Part shown: positions 1-11,619 of the stretch, piece after piece
Position numbering within the stretch: the first letter of the stretch is position 1
Layout: the number at the start of each line of letters is the position of its first letter
From: Strongylocentrotus droebachiensis
Lineage: Eukaryota; Echinodermata; Echinoidea; Camarodonta; Strongylocentrotidae
Assembly: GCA_035222895.1 (NCBI GenBank)
Contig: JAVYIG010002735.1
Location: 62,001-126,000, forward strand
Length of the DNA: 64,000 nt
Reading direction: 5' to 3'
The notes under the pieces: generated by a model
Told to the model about the DNA's origin: nothing
Databases searched by the model: none
The model's input: only the letters and a program-made list of their open reading frames with translations
Program-made: the position numbers and the translations under genes

Positions 1-98
1 TCTGTTATGTCCTAGCATTATACAAACTCTGTAAAGATAACAACAGGAAAACCATAACCTCCTAATCATGTTGGTTTATACTAATGAAAACAACTCAC

Positions 99-3000
99 TT
101 GGATTACATATAATCCGGTCACAATTTGTGCCCTCCTCATGTGGCCCACTGTTAAGTTTGTCAATACATCGCTCCTTGATGCTGTGTTTATTAGTGCAAC
201 TAGGACGCAGAGATTCCTGTAGTCCTCTAAGGCTGATGGCCTGATCTCTACTCCTTTCTGCCGATTTTCTAAACAATTCATTAAAACGTCAGACAATTAT
301 TAATTTTAATGTCATGTCATAAAAATATAAGACTTGATTTATGGTTTGGAAAGCTTGATTTGTATGTTTGCATTGCTTTTAAAAGAACAAAGTTTATATT
401 GTTTTGAATGTGACGAATGAAGTTTACAAAAATAGATATGAAGAATTAATTTATTACTCTGTCCATCAACCCCCAACACTGACGTATAATATTCACCTTA
501 CTTTCTAACTGCATTGCATAATAATAATACTAATAATAATAATAACAATAACATTTTATATAGCGCCTATTAAAAATGGTTCGAACTTTCTAGGCGCTTT
601 ACATCAACATGAATAACAAACTTAATATTATTTTGATACATTACAACATAAAAATATTTATAACTAACTTAGCATCTTGACATACAATTCAGAAACAAAC
701 AGCCATCCAAACTGAAAAGAGCATGGTTACTTCATGAATAGGTTTGCAAAGTTTGTTTCTGCAAGTACAGGTGTTTACATGTTCATAAATGCAGATTTAT
801 ACTGACCTGATGTTACTTCTGCTGCGGCCATCAATTGCCTGTGAAAGCCCTTCAGGTTCTCAACGGGTATCAATGTTTCTACAAATGTAAGAGACAATCA
901 ATACTATTATGTTAAACTCACAAGAGACAAGCAGCATCTTTAGAGATAATGGAGAAAATCTGAAAATTGTAGTACAAAACATACGGAGAGTTGTCCACAA
1001 CAGCCTGCCATTTTGAAGCAATATTGCCAATTTGAAGATTACCATAGAAAGTAAATTGAGACTTTAAAACTTGCATAACTCTCTCATTTTGAACCGATTT
1101 TTGATGAAACTTTTTAAAATTGCTTCTCTCTACTCCCTCTTTTCATTACAATTGATTTTCCCTAAGTGTTCTGGGGGGTGTTTCACAAAGATTTTAAGTC
1201 AAACTTAACTCTAAGCCCGGCCCCCCCACTCCGGGGTCAAAATGACCCCATGCGTGTTACCAAAATGTCCGGTAAAGGGGTACTTTTCGTGCGACAAAGT
1301 CCGGCCCGAGAATTGTAAAAAAAGGGGTGTATTAACTTTTCACCCGGAGATTTCTTTAAAAAGGGGGTGTTTTTTCTTTTTTCTCTCATCTCTTTGGACT
1401 CCTGAGAAATTATTCCGAATTTAGGGGGGTACATTGAGCATTTTTCCTGATTTAGGGGGGGTCTCCAAGGCAGAAAAAGCCCGCAAAAAGCCCGCGAAAG
1501 GGGGGTTCGGAAATGTTGGCAGTCCTCAGATAGGGGGTGCTTTCAAAAAGAGGGAACGAGCATATGCGTACCCTAAATAACACTGAGTGGGGGGGGGGGG
1601 GGCGGGACTCTAAGTTGGACTTAAATATTATGGAGAGCCATTTGTAGCCTTATAATGAAATACATTCAAAAGCAAAATTCAAGTATATTAGACTTTTCAT
1701 AAATTCCACATCAAGAACATGAAATCTCCCAAGATAATAGAAAATATGAAAGATTTGAATCAACATTTTATGCCTTTTAAAAATAATTTATACAAAAATA
1801 TTTTCAATGATGCTAACGGCAAAAGTCCAACTTAGAGTTAAGTTGAACTTAGGATCTTTGTGAAACACCCCCCTGGTTTCCTTTAAGCTTTTAGAAGATA
1901 ACGCAAATTCCAACTTGTTTTCAGGCACTGAAATGAAATAAAAATCTTGATGAATCACATGCTGACAAATTATGTTTTATATAAATGATGTTGCATGCTT
2001 AACAAGAATCTGGTGTCCAAAACACCAAACAATAAAACTCATGTTAGTATATAAAACTTGATAAATGCCAACCAAAAAAAGTTGGGAAAGTAACATGTTA
2101 GTGATAAATGCCAACCAAAAAAGGTTGGGAAAGAACCCGTAAGTCAACTTTAATTTTTAATATAAGATGAACCTTCTATGTTGTCCTTGAGTTCACTTGC
2201 TCTTTTTCTGATACTTTTTCTATTATTGATGTTCATCTGTTTCAGTAGACCTTCCATTCTCCCGATTTGTTTCTCATTGATGCCCATCTCCTCCATATCT
2301 TCATATTCAACTTTCAACATTGAAACGAACTTCCCGATGCTTGTTAAATACTTGTCAACAGTTTTAGGCTGGTAATCCTCTTTAAGTTTCTCATAAACCC
2401 TGTATATTGGGGGAAATGAATACCAGTTCCTACATTTAGGTGAATAATACGTAAAACTGCAATATCAGGAGCACAAACTTAAATTATATTTGATAATGGA
2501 ATGACCGGATTCAGGTTTGCATCCCAAATCCACACATTATTGAACTCTACTGCACATAATTTTCTTATGGTATTAACTTATAATTACTACACTGTCGCTC
2601 ATAAAGTTGGAATATTTGTGTTTTACCTCAATTTATGGAATTATTTTAAAAATAATTTAAAAATAATAGATCTAGATAATAGTATACATTCTCAGATTGT
2701 ATTGAATAATAATTTGCCAATGTGTGTTTTGGGTGACTGCTAAAGTATGTGTGTGCTACTATGCGTATCTATTAGGGGACCTACGCCCTTAAGTCATAAA
2801 TGACAGTAATGAAGACTAATGCCCCACAAAAGGGCACTAATATAGCACATCGACACGGTTTTGATCCTGGGGCCTCACAGTTACGAGGCCATTGCTTTGT
2901 CACTGAACCATGACTGTACCCATGCATTATGGCTCAAGGTATGGGCACACAGAGGATTAGTTTATGTTGGGGACCGGGGTAAAATGCAATAAATTATTGA

Positions 3001-5725
3001 AAATTTATTGTATTTTATGTTTTTTTTTTAATTTATGGAAACTGCCCCCTACCTAGCTAGCCCCTGCTGCAGTGTATAATCAGAGCATAAATATGATAAT
3101 GAAAGGAGACACCTATTTAGATAATACACTTTTAAGCCGAAAAGGAGAGGAACATGTCAGTGAACGTTTGGCCTATCTGACAGTAATCTTGAAAATGTGA
3201 TTAATCAAACACAAAATGTCAACAAAGTTATTAATAGCACAGCACAAAAAGACTTTTTTTAAATCAATTTCTTTTTCCCCCTCAAGAATTATATCCATCA
3301 TACATGCTGCCAATGATATATTTGCAACATCAATTTTTACAACCCCTATTTTGAAAATGAAATATTACATGTTACACAAAGAGCAATGGAAATAGTACAC
3401 ACATGATACAGTACAAAATTGCCCTTTGATGTTTGATTAAAGGTAATACAAAGTTTTGGGAAAATTTTGTAAATTGGGTGGATAGTGAATCTTTACAATT
3501 TTGATATATTTTGATGTCCCTGTGGATGTATTATAAGCACTAAAAAAATTAACCTCTAAAACACTTCTGTTTTCGAGAAAAATTGAATATAAAAATTTAC
3601 CGGTGCTCCCGGTAAATTTTGATAAATTTCAAATAGCGCCTACGGCCGTACAATGGTAGCTGCGACCATGAAAATATCAGAATATGTAGTTGTGATATAT
3701 AATTTCCAAACGGGATTAGCTAATTGGTCGATTTTAGTCAAGAAACATTGTTTCATAGCTAAATTGATATCTTGACCTTGAGAGGGAGCTATACAACATA
3801 AAGAGTTTATTATTTATAATTTCATAACTTTAGACTCGATTTCAACCGGGACAACGATCAATGAATATTGTAGGAACGCATATTCTTCCAATATGTTAAT
3901 TTGAACCAAATTCATGACCCCATACCAAAACTTTGTAATACCTTTAATCTCAACACTAGTAATACAAAATTCATAACTCTCTCACATGAAACTTTTGTCA
4001 ACCAGTTCCTTTTACTTTTCTGCTTCTTTTAACTCCAGCTCATTGTCTGAATGGTCTTTACCTTTGAGCTGCCATTAATGGCAGATTGATATTCATTCCT
4101 CCCTCATATCAACATATGCCAGATTGTCACCCCATAATTGAAGAATCAAACAATTATCAAAGAATTTAATGAAAAATCCATGCCTGAAGCAAAAAATCAT
4201 TTGTGACCTTTCATCCTTTCTTCACCACAACCAACTCCAAAACCCAATAGCTCTTGTATTATTAAACATTACCTGAACATTGCTCCTTTCTCTACAAAGA
4301 GTTGTTTCATCCCTCCTCCTAGTATCTGTTCCACACGTTTGACATTGGAAATGTGGTGGTTCGACGTTTTCTTTTTACACGGCTCAGCCGAACAGAATCG
4401 GACATATCTCCCATACTTTTGCAGAATATCCATTTCTCCTTCCTGTTGTTCTATTGAAGGCAAATGAAGGTAAATATGAAATTAATGGTTAATTCATCAA
4501 GGAAAAGCTACAAATTTAATCCAATTGTAGCTTTCAACATAAGCTGAAAAACATATTCTTTCCATCTACAGTTGTACTTAAATTTATAAGTATATTGTAA
4601 AAAAGAATAATTCAAATAGAATCTATTATTCACCACTTACATGTACTACATGAGACAATTTATAGAGAATTCTGAATTTCTGTACACAAATACCATAATT
4701 GAAATAATGGCATGACATGCGCTTTGCTTTAATCATATTCTCTTTTCTTGGCTGTAAAATCCATTAATTTGGGTAAAAAAAGATAGATAGATTAATGTGT
4801 TTTTTATATTGTCATGCACAAACATTAAAAATCCACTTTACAGTCAGACAATCAAGTCTTACCTCTTTGTACATGTATTGGTATTTCTTGCTCTCCTGAA
4901 TGTTTTCTTTTGTTGTGATCCCACAAGTTACTCAGGTTTCTAGCAGGACACTTGGGGCAGTCAGCTCTTGGGGTGGTCAGCTTTTTCTTCCCTAATCGTT
5001 GAATGGGGACACTTTGTACGAAAAAACAAAACAGTTGTTACTGGACATGGACAAAAGAATTATGGAAACATTAAAACAAAAAATCTATATTTCATGAATC
5101 CCCATATGAATTTATGAAAACCTAATAAACTATGAAAAAAAATCATGCAAATTAATAAGTCATTATACATTATATTGGAATAATAAGTATTCTTAGAAAA
5201 TACATTGTGTAATTGCTCTAACGCGATAGCTCAGTTGGTAGAGCTGTGGTCTCATACTCCGGCGACCTGGGTTCGAAACCAAGTTGATGAGCTCTTGCCC
5301 TTTGGTTAGGCATTAATCCTCACTACGTGTTTGTATGTGTTTCGAATGAAAATCAATAAAATCCCTGTGGAGGGAAAAATATGAAAAAAAAAAAAAAATT
5401 AATCCTCACTACCAGGTCCCTCAGAGAGGACCTAAAGCCGTCGGCCGTCTGGTTGCTTACTAATAAGCATTCATGCTTGCTTAGCAGTCAGGTAAAATAA
5501 CCACCACTAACACTAACATCTCTATTAGTTGTCCGTCCATATATCACACAGACATATGGTGTTGTTAAAGTGTATAGTGTGGTCAAACATACCTGGATCT
5601 TGCTTCATAGATGTATTTCCATCTCTCCTCTCCATTAAGCTTGTGTTGTCGTTCAAGATGCTTCGACATATCTGATGTGGGCAATTGGCATATGGGACAT
5701 TGCCTCTGAATGCGATTCCTCTTCC
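99..5725 (-). CDS. Zinc-finger plus tyrosine-recombinase-like gene, six exons, 3' end off the left edge
   Basis: Exons read leftward on the minus strand: 5725-5593, 5011-4863, 4450-4273, 2399-2173, 878-807 and 268-99. Every junction keeps the reading frame and has AG/GT ends; the donor after 2173 (GTTCAT) is weak. Exon 1 holds a finger, CPIC...HLERQH, and exon 2 a second, CPKC...HNKRKH. Exon 3 has a Cys pair (FCSAEPCKKK). Exon 4 is charged and helical (KEDYQPKTVDKYLTSIGKF), like the core-binding domain that precedes a tyrosine recombinase catalytic domain. The last exon contains ALINTASRSDVLTNLTV, which resembles box I with its catalytic Arg. The other catalytic boxes would lie beyond base 99. 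About 310 residues are visible; no start codon was found, so the 5' end may also be incomplete. It could be a Crypton-type transposase or a domesticated host gene. The exon structure is well supported; the family is inferred. Confidence 0.68.
523..640. repeat. Dispersed-repeat fragment with ATA-repeat and 'tatagcgcctatt' motif
   Basis: An ATA-rich run is followed by tatagcgcctatt and ggcgctttaca. The same combination recurs at 7170, 16950, 17860, 21940, 23760, 28556, 32915, 37805, 56410 and 63640. It looks like the 3' end of a SINE or LINE family and lies in an intron of the zinc-finger gene. Confidence 0.55.
1173..1873. mobile_element. MITE with about 50 bp terminal inverted repeats, carrying a second MITE
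   Basis: The left end begins GGGGGGTGTTTCACAAAGAT and continues through a run of ...AACTTAACTCTAAGTTGGACTT. The right end is its reverse complement with few changes. A CTG triplet flanks both ends if the TIR is taken as five Gs. The left arm is split by the element at 1216-1606. It lies in an intron of the minus-strand zinc-finger gene. No coding capacity. Confidence 0.65.
1216..1606. mobile_element. hAT-like MITE with an 8 bp target duplication
   Basis: The element starts CCCGGCCCCCCCACTC and ends in the inverted form GAGTGGGG...GGCGGG. The 8 bp ACTCTAAG is present directly on both sides (1208-1215 and 1607-1614), the size expected for hAT transposition. It sits inside the left arm of the MITE at 1173-1873, so it is the younger of the two. 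A second family member is at 45605-46040, also with an 8 bp duplication. Confidence 0.75.
3440..3944. mobile_element. 505 bp MITE with 20 bp TIRs and a TA target
   Basis: The left end reads AAGGTAATACAAAGTTTTGG and the right end is its inverse with one mismatch. TA dinucleotides flank both ends, as for Tc1/mariner-type insertion. A related copy is at 19541-19997, without the matching right terminus. It lies in an intron of the zinc-finger gene. Confidence 0.72.
5221..5515 (+). mobile_element. tRNA-derived SINE (family A), copy 1, interrupted
   Basis: The head resembles a tRNA gene, with an A box (tagctcagttggtagagc) and a B box (gggttcgaaacc). The body (accaggtccctc...gagaggacctaaagccgtcg) matches the copy at 49290-49500. 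Bases of about 5331-5398 are extra relative to that copy and end in a run of A, so another retro-tail probably inserted here. No intact tRNA fold, so it is not called as a tRNA. Confidence 0.7.
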
Positions 5726-5984
5726 CTGAAAGTAATTTGTCAAGGAAAGATGCAATTGTCAGTGAACCAAGAACCAATTCTAATTCATTATAATTTCTAC
5801 TCTGTTTAATTTTTCAATTATTAAGCTAATTCATGCTACTACAGGTGTACATGCATCTACAAACCCAACCCAATACTTAAGCAACGTTGGGTTGTTTGAT
5901 ATTATTTAATCAGTGATCTTGATTTTTAATCACTACACCGCATACAATTTTCTTTTCTTTTATTTTTTAACAGATGCTTTTTTT

Positions 5985-6619
5985 TTAAAGTCTTATGTAC
6001 CCAACAGTACTTCCAGTGCCAGTGCAAGCTTGTCATCAGCGGGAACGTTATCAAGTATGGAGACTATTCCAACTCAGGAGGTTGCTGAAGGAGACTTTGA
6101 TTTTGCAGAGGAGAAAGTTGTTGTATGGGGTCGTCTGTATCCTGCATGTTGGAAAATGTTTCGCAAGTATTGATTTCTTAGACACAAAAGATGAATACGT
6201 ATTTGGCAGAGATCCATCTTGTGATGTTTGCTACAATGGCCCGGAAATAAGCAAGAATCCTTGCTATCAGACTCTCAGTAAAACACACTTCAGGATATTC
6301 AAGGAATATCAAATGACAACTGCAATTTCTACTTCATCAAAGACAAAAGCTCAAATGGCACCTTTGTGAATGGAGAAAAGAAACAAGTTCTAAAACAACA
6401 ATGATGAGATTGCTCTATCATTATCTAAAAACAAAGCCTATGCCTTCATGGACACTAAAGACTCGGATCAGAGTAATTTACCAGTAGCCCTCATAGAGAA
6501 GTTCATCATGTCCAAGGTATTAGGCAGTGGTGCTTGTGGGCAGGTGAAGCTAGCGTTTGAGAAGGGAACGTGTCGGAGGGTTGCAGTCAAGATCATCGAA
6601 AAGAAGACGTTCTCAATAG
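5985..6619 (+). pseudogene. CHEK2-like: Chk2-like kinase retrocopy: FHA domain plus start of kinase domain
   Basis: Three frames joined end to end give a Chk2-like protein. First comes a Ser-rich stretch, SSAGTLSSMETIPTQEV. Then the FHA domain follows, with FGRDPSCDVCYN, LSKTHFRIFKE and KDKSSNGTFVNGEKK. The start of the kinase domain is next: [19 protein letters not shown] (Gly-rich loop) and VAVKIIEKK (ATP-binding Lys). Vertebrate CHEK2 has several introns across this stretch; here there is none. Frame changes occur near 6155, 6312 and 6397, and the kinase stops right after the second beta strands. This fits a decayed, 3'-truncated retrocopy. The alternatives are sequencing errors in homopolymers of a real exon: a T-rich tract ending in AG lies at 5955-5971 and a possible GT donor follows 6619. 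Family assignment is strong; pseudogene status is likely. Confidence 0.78.
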
Positions 6620-6867
6620 GTGGGACTATAGGTGGGACTTAACTCCACCCAACACCCCATTGAAGTCAATGGCTAGTGAAACATAGACTTAATTCCTTAA
6701 GACCCAAGTGCTCCATGACACATAAACAACTTTGAAGATTTTAATGCTCTCATCTCAACCGATATTAGTGAAAGCGTGACTTGTGTTCATGATCCATATG
6801 CCACACAGCGCATATGACGACGCGCGTAATAAGCGCTCAGTTAACTAATTACGCCCAAGATTAGTAT

Positions 6868-7230
6868 GCGCTAGGAGTGTCGTGGTCGAGTGGTTTAAGG
6901 CACTTGACTGGAGATGCGAAGGTCGAGGGTTCGAATCCCGACACGGCACTAATATCCTTTGGCAAGATATTAACCTGCACTTGCTACTCCCCACCCAGGT
7001 GTCAAATGGGTACCCGGTAGGATGCAGCCATCATTGTTGGTCAAACAGCTTGTGAGCGTCAAGTAACGCCCGGCTGAAATGCTCCCCAGGGAGTGGAGAT
7101 TGTGCTCACAGTGTGTGCGGGCAAGCACTGGATCCAATGACCGGGGTAATAGTATTTGTAATATTTGTAAAGCGCTTAGAGACATTTGTATTAAGCGCTA
7201 TATAAAAATTAAATATTATTATTATTATTA
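6868..7230 (+). mobile_element. tRNA-derived SINE (family B), full-length-looking copy
   Basis: A Leu/Ser-tRNA-like head carries box A (tggtcgagtgg) and box B (gggttcgaatccc). The body runs through cacccaggtgtcaaatgggt and accggggtaatagtatttgt. The end is a gcgctatataa motif followed by an ATT repeat. A 5'-truncated inverted copy lies at 23748-24081 and a 3' fragment at 17854-17915. Confidence 0.75.
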
Positions 7231-7639
7231 TCATTAGCAACATATCAAAGAGTTCGCTAGTTTGCTTCATAATGGCCTAGAAAGCTGCTGAATTATTAGT
7301 TAGTTTTCATGGCTATGGATGCTATCAACTGTTCGATGGGTGACTTTTGATGGTTATCATATTACAGGTATTATAAATAAACTGAAATGTTATTTTCCTT
7401 CTCATGTATTACACATCTTATATGGTACATTATTATCACCCTATAGCACAGGGGAACTGTTCGAAAATAAACATTGATAATATTTTCATTATTAAAAAAG
7501 ATCAGTACGAACAATTAACTTTGCTGATTTTCGCTCGCATACTGATGGATATTTTCGTACTGACAACTGAAAATATCTGATTTGTACTATTATTGTCTTG
7601 GCCTGCCCTCTTCATGTACCAGCTAAACAAAGCTTATTT

Positions 7640-8402
7640 ACCCAGTGTCTTTAATTCCATGTTCATAAAAAGCAATGCCGTCCACTCATCTCACCAGACA
7701 AAATGATTATTTTCACCTCTTCTGCATCCGCACTGTATTTGCACTCAAAACAATAATCCATTTAGGACTAACATTTTGGAACATGCTGAACAAGGAGATA
7801 GAATCCCTGTTGTTGAATTGTTTCAAGCATGAGCTTAGACAGTCCTTTTTGAATTCATATGACCCACATTGTAATTAAAGTACTTATGATATTCTACATT
7901 GAACATTTCATGAATATTGTCGCCTCGGTATGACCTACACAGTTGGCCTTCTCCGACAATTATGTTCCGATGTATCGCGCCTGTTCTCGGAGGGCCTTCG
8001 GGAATGCGAATGTGCTCGCCTAGCCCTAGATGTTTTCAATATTTTTTTTTGCTGTTTTTGCTATTTTTGCTTGTTTCACTTTGTATATCATCTTACGTTA
8101 GGCCTTCTTGCCGACCTATTATTATTGTTACGTCCTTCACCATTGCAACCATTTCAATCAAATGTTAGTTTTATTTAGGGGAACCTATAATCTACAAGCT
8201 GAGCTTTTTAATAGGTTCCTCACATTTCACCCTGTATAACCTGCTATTCAATACAATTAACTTTGATGTCTTTACAAAGAATTGATTATATAATGTAATA
8301 CTTTTAGTATATTTCATATTATATTCTAATTTTGTCAATTATGTGAATTTTAATTTCCTGAAATGTGACACAAAATAATCTTGAAACTTGAACTTGAACT
8401 AG
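7640..8402 (+). mobile_element. 3' end of a non-LTR retrotransposon (LINE relic)
   Basis: The reading frame at 7675-7878 ends like a reverse-transcriptase ORF2 C-terminus: TRQNDYFHLF, IRTVFA, a GLTFWNML block (compare the common GPxxWNxLP motif) and FKHELRQSFLNSY. It lacks the catalytic domains. The following AT-rich stretch ends at about 8400 in CTTGAA-type repeats, which looks like a LINE tail. Whether both parts belong to one element is inferred. Confidence 0.5.
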
Positions 8403-10788
8403 ATACATGTATATTTCATAGTTTTGAATATCATACCTTTTGGATTATCTTTCATCTTGACTACTTTCTCCTCCTTCTCCTTCTCCTCCTCCTTCTCCTT
8501 GTTCTTCTTGTTGTTGTTGTTGTTCTTCTTCTTCTTCTTCTCCTCCTCCTCCTCCTCTTCCTCCTCGTTGTTCTTCTCCTTGTTCTCCTCCTCCTCCTTC
8601 TCCTTGTTCTTGTGGTTCTTGTTCTTCTTGTTGTTGTTGTTCTTCTTCTTCTTCTTCCTCTCCTCCTCCTCCTCCTCCTCCTCTTCCTCTTCCTCTTCCT
8701 CTTCCTCTTCCTCTTCCTCTTCCTCTTCCTCTTCCTCTTCCTCTTCCTCTTCCTCTTCCTCTTCCTCTTCCTCCTCCTCCTCCTCCTCCTCCTCCTCCTC
8801 CTCCTCCTCTTCCTCTTCCTCTTCCTCCTCCTCCTCCTCCTCCTCCTCCTCTTTCTCCTCCTCCTCCTCCTCCTCTACTGATCTGTCTTTGTCTCCCATG
8901 TCTGCCATGTCTTTGCCTGTCGACGCTGCTTTATACAGGTCTATTTCCTTTCCGCCCCTCTCTATGTATGCCTTGTATACGTCGGGAGGAATACCAACCA
9001 TCAGCATTCTATTGATGTCATCAGCAGTCTGCAGAAAGATATAGAGAAAATAACATTGGTCTTCATAATAGAAATGTGGAAGTTCGCATAAATTTGGATT
9101 GCTAGCTTCAGTCTCTGATATCGACGGTTGTTCCACTGAGATTACATCTGGCTCCTTTGACAGCCTCTATACATAGACTGAAGTACGTCCTATGGGTAGT
9201 GTGGGGAATGAATGGTTCGGTTCGGTTCGGCCGGACCGCGATGAATGAAATATGCTACAAGTTTTTCACTCTTTACGTCTTCACATATCCACTTTGGCTG
9301 CAATATTACACTGAATAATATTTAAGATGAAAAATAACACAGAAATATCTACTTTGACTTACGATAGCTTGCTCATTTAGATCCTAAATTAATGATTAAT
9401 CCGAGAAAGTCTCGTAGTCAACATGATTTGTTGTCAGCCATATTGGTTTTAGTTTTTAGCCAGCCAGGCACGCCGGAAGCAGTTTGGGATTGGAGTTGGG
9501 GGGGGGGGGGCAAACATTTTAGGGGGCTCATGCACCTTCCAGGGGCAGTGGCGTAATGAGCAAAAACGTTTAGAAGGGGGGGGGGGCAGAAGAAAAATCT
9601 GCATCACCACCACTCTTACACGTTACATGCAGGCCGCGCGGAACTTTTCTCAAAGTGGAGTATTAACGATCGGGTAGAAATAATAATAATATTTGCTTCA
9701 TGATTTGAACAAGAAATGATAATAAATAGGAAGTAAAGAGTCCAAAAAATAGGATTTTGTCTTAAGTTAGGGTCCCTATTGACCGCGTGAGGGCGATATT
9801 GCAAAATCACCCTCTCGCTGCATTGGACTCTTTGTCACCAGCGAACGTGCTTTTGTGCAGCGTCGTATGTGTGTGTGCCAATACGAGGGGCGGATGAATT
9901 TCACTTTCTTTATTTGTGATTCACCTCTCATGAATATTTATAAGCACTTACCTTATTTGGAAAACTTTACGAAGCTTCTGACATCAGAATCAATCTCAAC
10001 CCGATCTGTATAATCACCTTTCAGCTCGCCCGAGTTAAGTGGCCGAAAACCCCCTCCTTTACTCTATAGATCTAACAGTTAGGCCTAGGCCTAAATAATA
10101 TAGTATAAATCTAGATCTATGCCATGTACCAGTAGGGGCGCTGGTCCAAGAATAAGGATTGTCTTCATAAACGAGGATCGTTTTTGTAAACACGGACCGA
10201 TGCGTCCTCAAAAATAAGGACTGTCTGCATTTTCGCAGACATTCCATATTTTTGATCGGCGCATTGGCGATGCAAAAAACTGATTCTGCAATGATTTTCT
10301 TGATGCATTTTACATTGACTTAGTACAGAGACTTTCACATTATGAGCAATAAATCCTTGGGAAGACGGACAACCCATAAAAGTAGACGGTGAATTAGGGT
10401 TATTTTCCCCCGGGGAATCCATTTTTGGCATCGCCAGCGGGCGGTTCTGTAACATGAAACCCCCAGAGCGCCAATGAAAAAAAACGTCCTTCAAAATGCA
10501 GACAACCCTTATTTTTGAGGACGCATTTTGTCTGCGTTTATGAGGATATCCTTGTTTATGAGGACGATCCTCATTCTCGGACCAGCGCCCCTACTGTGTA
10601 CCGGGTACCGTACAAACTGAGTGGCATGCCGTGATACGTGAACGAGTGGAGAAGTGCAATGGCTTCACGAGAACTTGGCTAATTGTACCTGTGACAAACT
10701 TTTCGGGTAGTTTAAAGCAACGTTTTTGTGTGAAGTAACTTACCCAAGTTTCAATATCACGATCATTTGTCGAGGACGAGGCCATCAT
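8399..10788 (-). CDS. Unrecognised gene: short first exon, then an exon ending in a poly-Glu tract
   Basis: Exon 1 (10788-10744) encodes MMASSSTNDRDIETW and ends at a consensus GTAAGT donor in phase 0. Exon 2 begins at 9028 after a CTGCAG acceptor, also in phase 0. It encodes about 50 complex residues, including DDINRMLMVGIPPDVYKAY and ERGGKEIDLYKAASTGKDM. It then enters a run of more than 140 residues that are mostly Glu with Lys/Asn blocks, and stops at 8399. The 152 bp of non-repetitive sequence and the matched phases support a real gene. The Glu run comes from a CTC/CTT microsatellite, and the true transcript may splice out before it. I do not recognise the family. A MITE (10130-10596) lies in the intron. 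Confidence 0.42.
8462..8878. repeat. Compound CTC/CTT/TTG trinucleotide microsatellite, about 415 bp
   Basis: Long pure stretches of CTC and of TCTTCC hexamers are mixed with CTT and TTG blocks. All reading frames stay open, giving poly-Ser or poly-Leu on the plus strand and poly-Glu on the minus strand. It overlaps the putative Glu-rich exon. Confidence 0.95.
9480..9610. repeat. Dispersed repeat with 'gtggcgtaatgagcaaaaa' and G runs
   Basis: The motif gtggcgtaatgagcaaaaa followed by a run of G also occurs at 38203-38242. Two G runs of at least 9 bases flank it. The rest of 9040-10120 shows no gene that I can support. Confidence 0.4.
10130..10596. mobile_element. 467 bp MITE with about 105 bp TIRs and 5 bp target duplication TGTAC
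   Basis: The ends read CAGTAGGGGCGCTGGTCC and its inverse. The inverted repeats extend about 105 bp inward to a shared TGCGTCCTCAAAAATAAGG and GTCTGCATTTT. TGTAC lies directly on both sides (10125-10129 and 10597-10601). The arms contain several short GAGGAT/ATCCTC units. No coding sequence. The superfamily is unclear: a 5 bp duplication is seen in Transib and some hAT groups, but the ends do not look like Transib. Confidence 0.78.
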
Positions 10789-11307
10789 GGAAAAATGAAC
10801 TTGAAGTTGAACGTATCCGAAGACCTACAAGCGGCCGCGAGGTCAAGGTTACGTTGCAGACAGACCAACGATGTACGGAGTGCCGCTGCATGTTTATTTT
10901 CATGCTATATTATAAATAATACTTTATTACATACCGCCGGTAAATGTTACTTAAGACTTTACAAACCTCATCCAATTATTTTTCTTAATTTAGAATTCAG
11001 TATCAATCGTTAACTTTACATTGTTACATTCCGCTCCATTAATTGAATAAAAAAAATAAGAATTCAAGTCAAGAAAGATTGATTGCACAAACGGTATTCC
11101 ATAATAAAGAGAAGACTGGTAAAGATCCTTTCTACATAAAATGCCGTCGACTTAGTCTAAGTCGGCGACATTCTGTCGTTTACTTATACAAAAATTATGC
11201 TATAAGTGCGCGTCCATGTGAGTGAATTGACCAGTGACGCCAACTTATAAATAAATGGCGCGGACTTAGGACGCGGACTTAGTATTTGACGACTGGTACT
11301 TAGTAAT

Positions 11308-11379
11308 CCGTCTCTCCCTCTCTTTCTCCCTCTCACACTCTCTCTCTCTCTCTCTTTCTCTCTCTCACTCTCTATTATA

Positions 11380-11411
<32 letters not shown>

Positions 11412-11619
11412 CTCTCTCTCTCTCTCTCTCCCTCTCTTTCTCCCTCTCACACTCTCTCTCTCCCTCTCTTTCTCCCTCTCACACTCTCTCTCTCCCTCTC
11501 TTTCTCCCTCTCACACTCTCTCTCTCCCTCTCTTTCTCCCTCTCACACTCTCTCTCTCCCTCTCTTTCTCCCTCTCACACTCTCTCTCTCTCTCTCTTTC
11601 TCTCTCTCACTCTCTCTCA

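Noticed and set aside
5221..5295. tRNA gene
   Set aside because: A and B boxes are present, but the acceptor and T stems do not pair properly and the same sequence with a SINE body recurs at 49290.
6868..6950. tRNA-Leu or tRNA-Ser gene
   Set aside because: The head is followed by the SINE body found elsewhere in the window, and a long variable arm is lacking.
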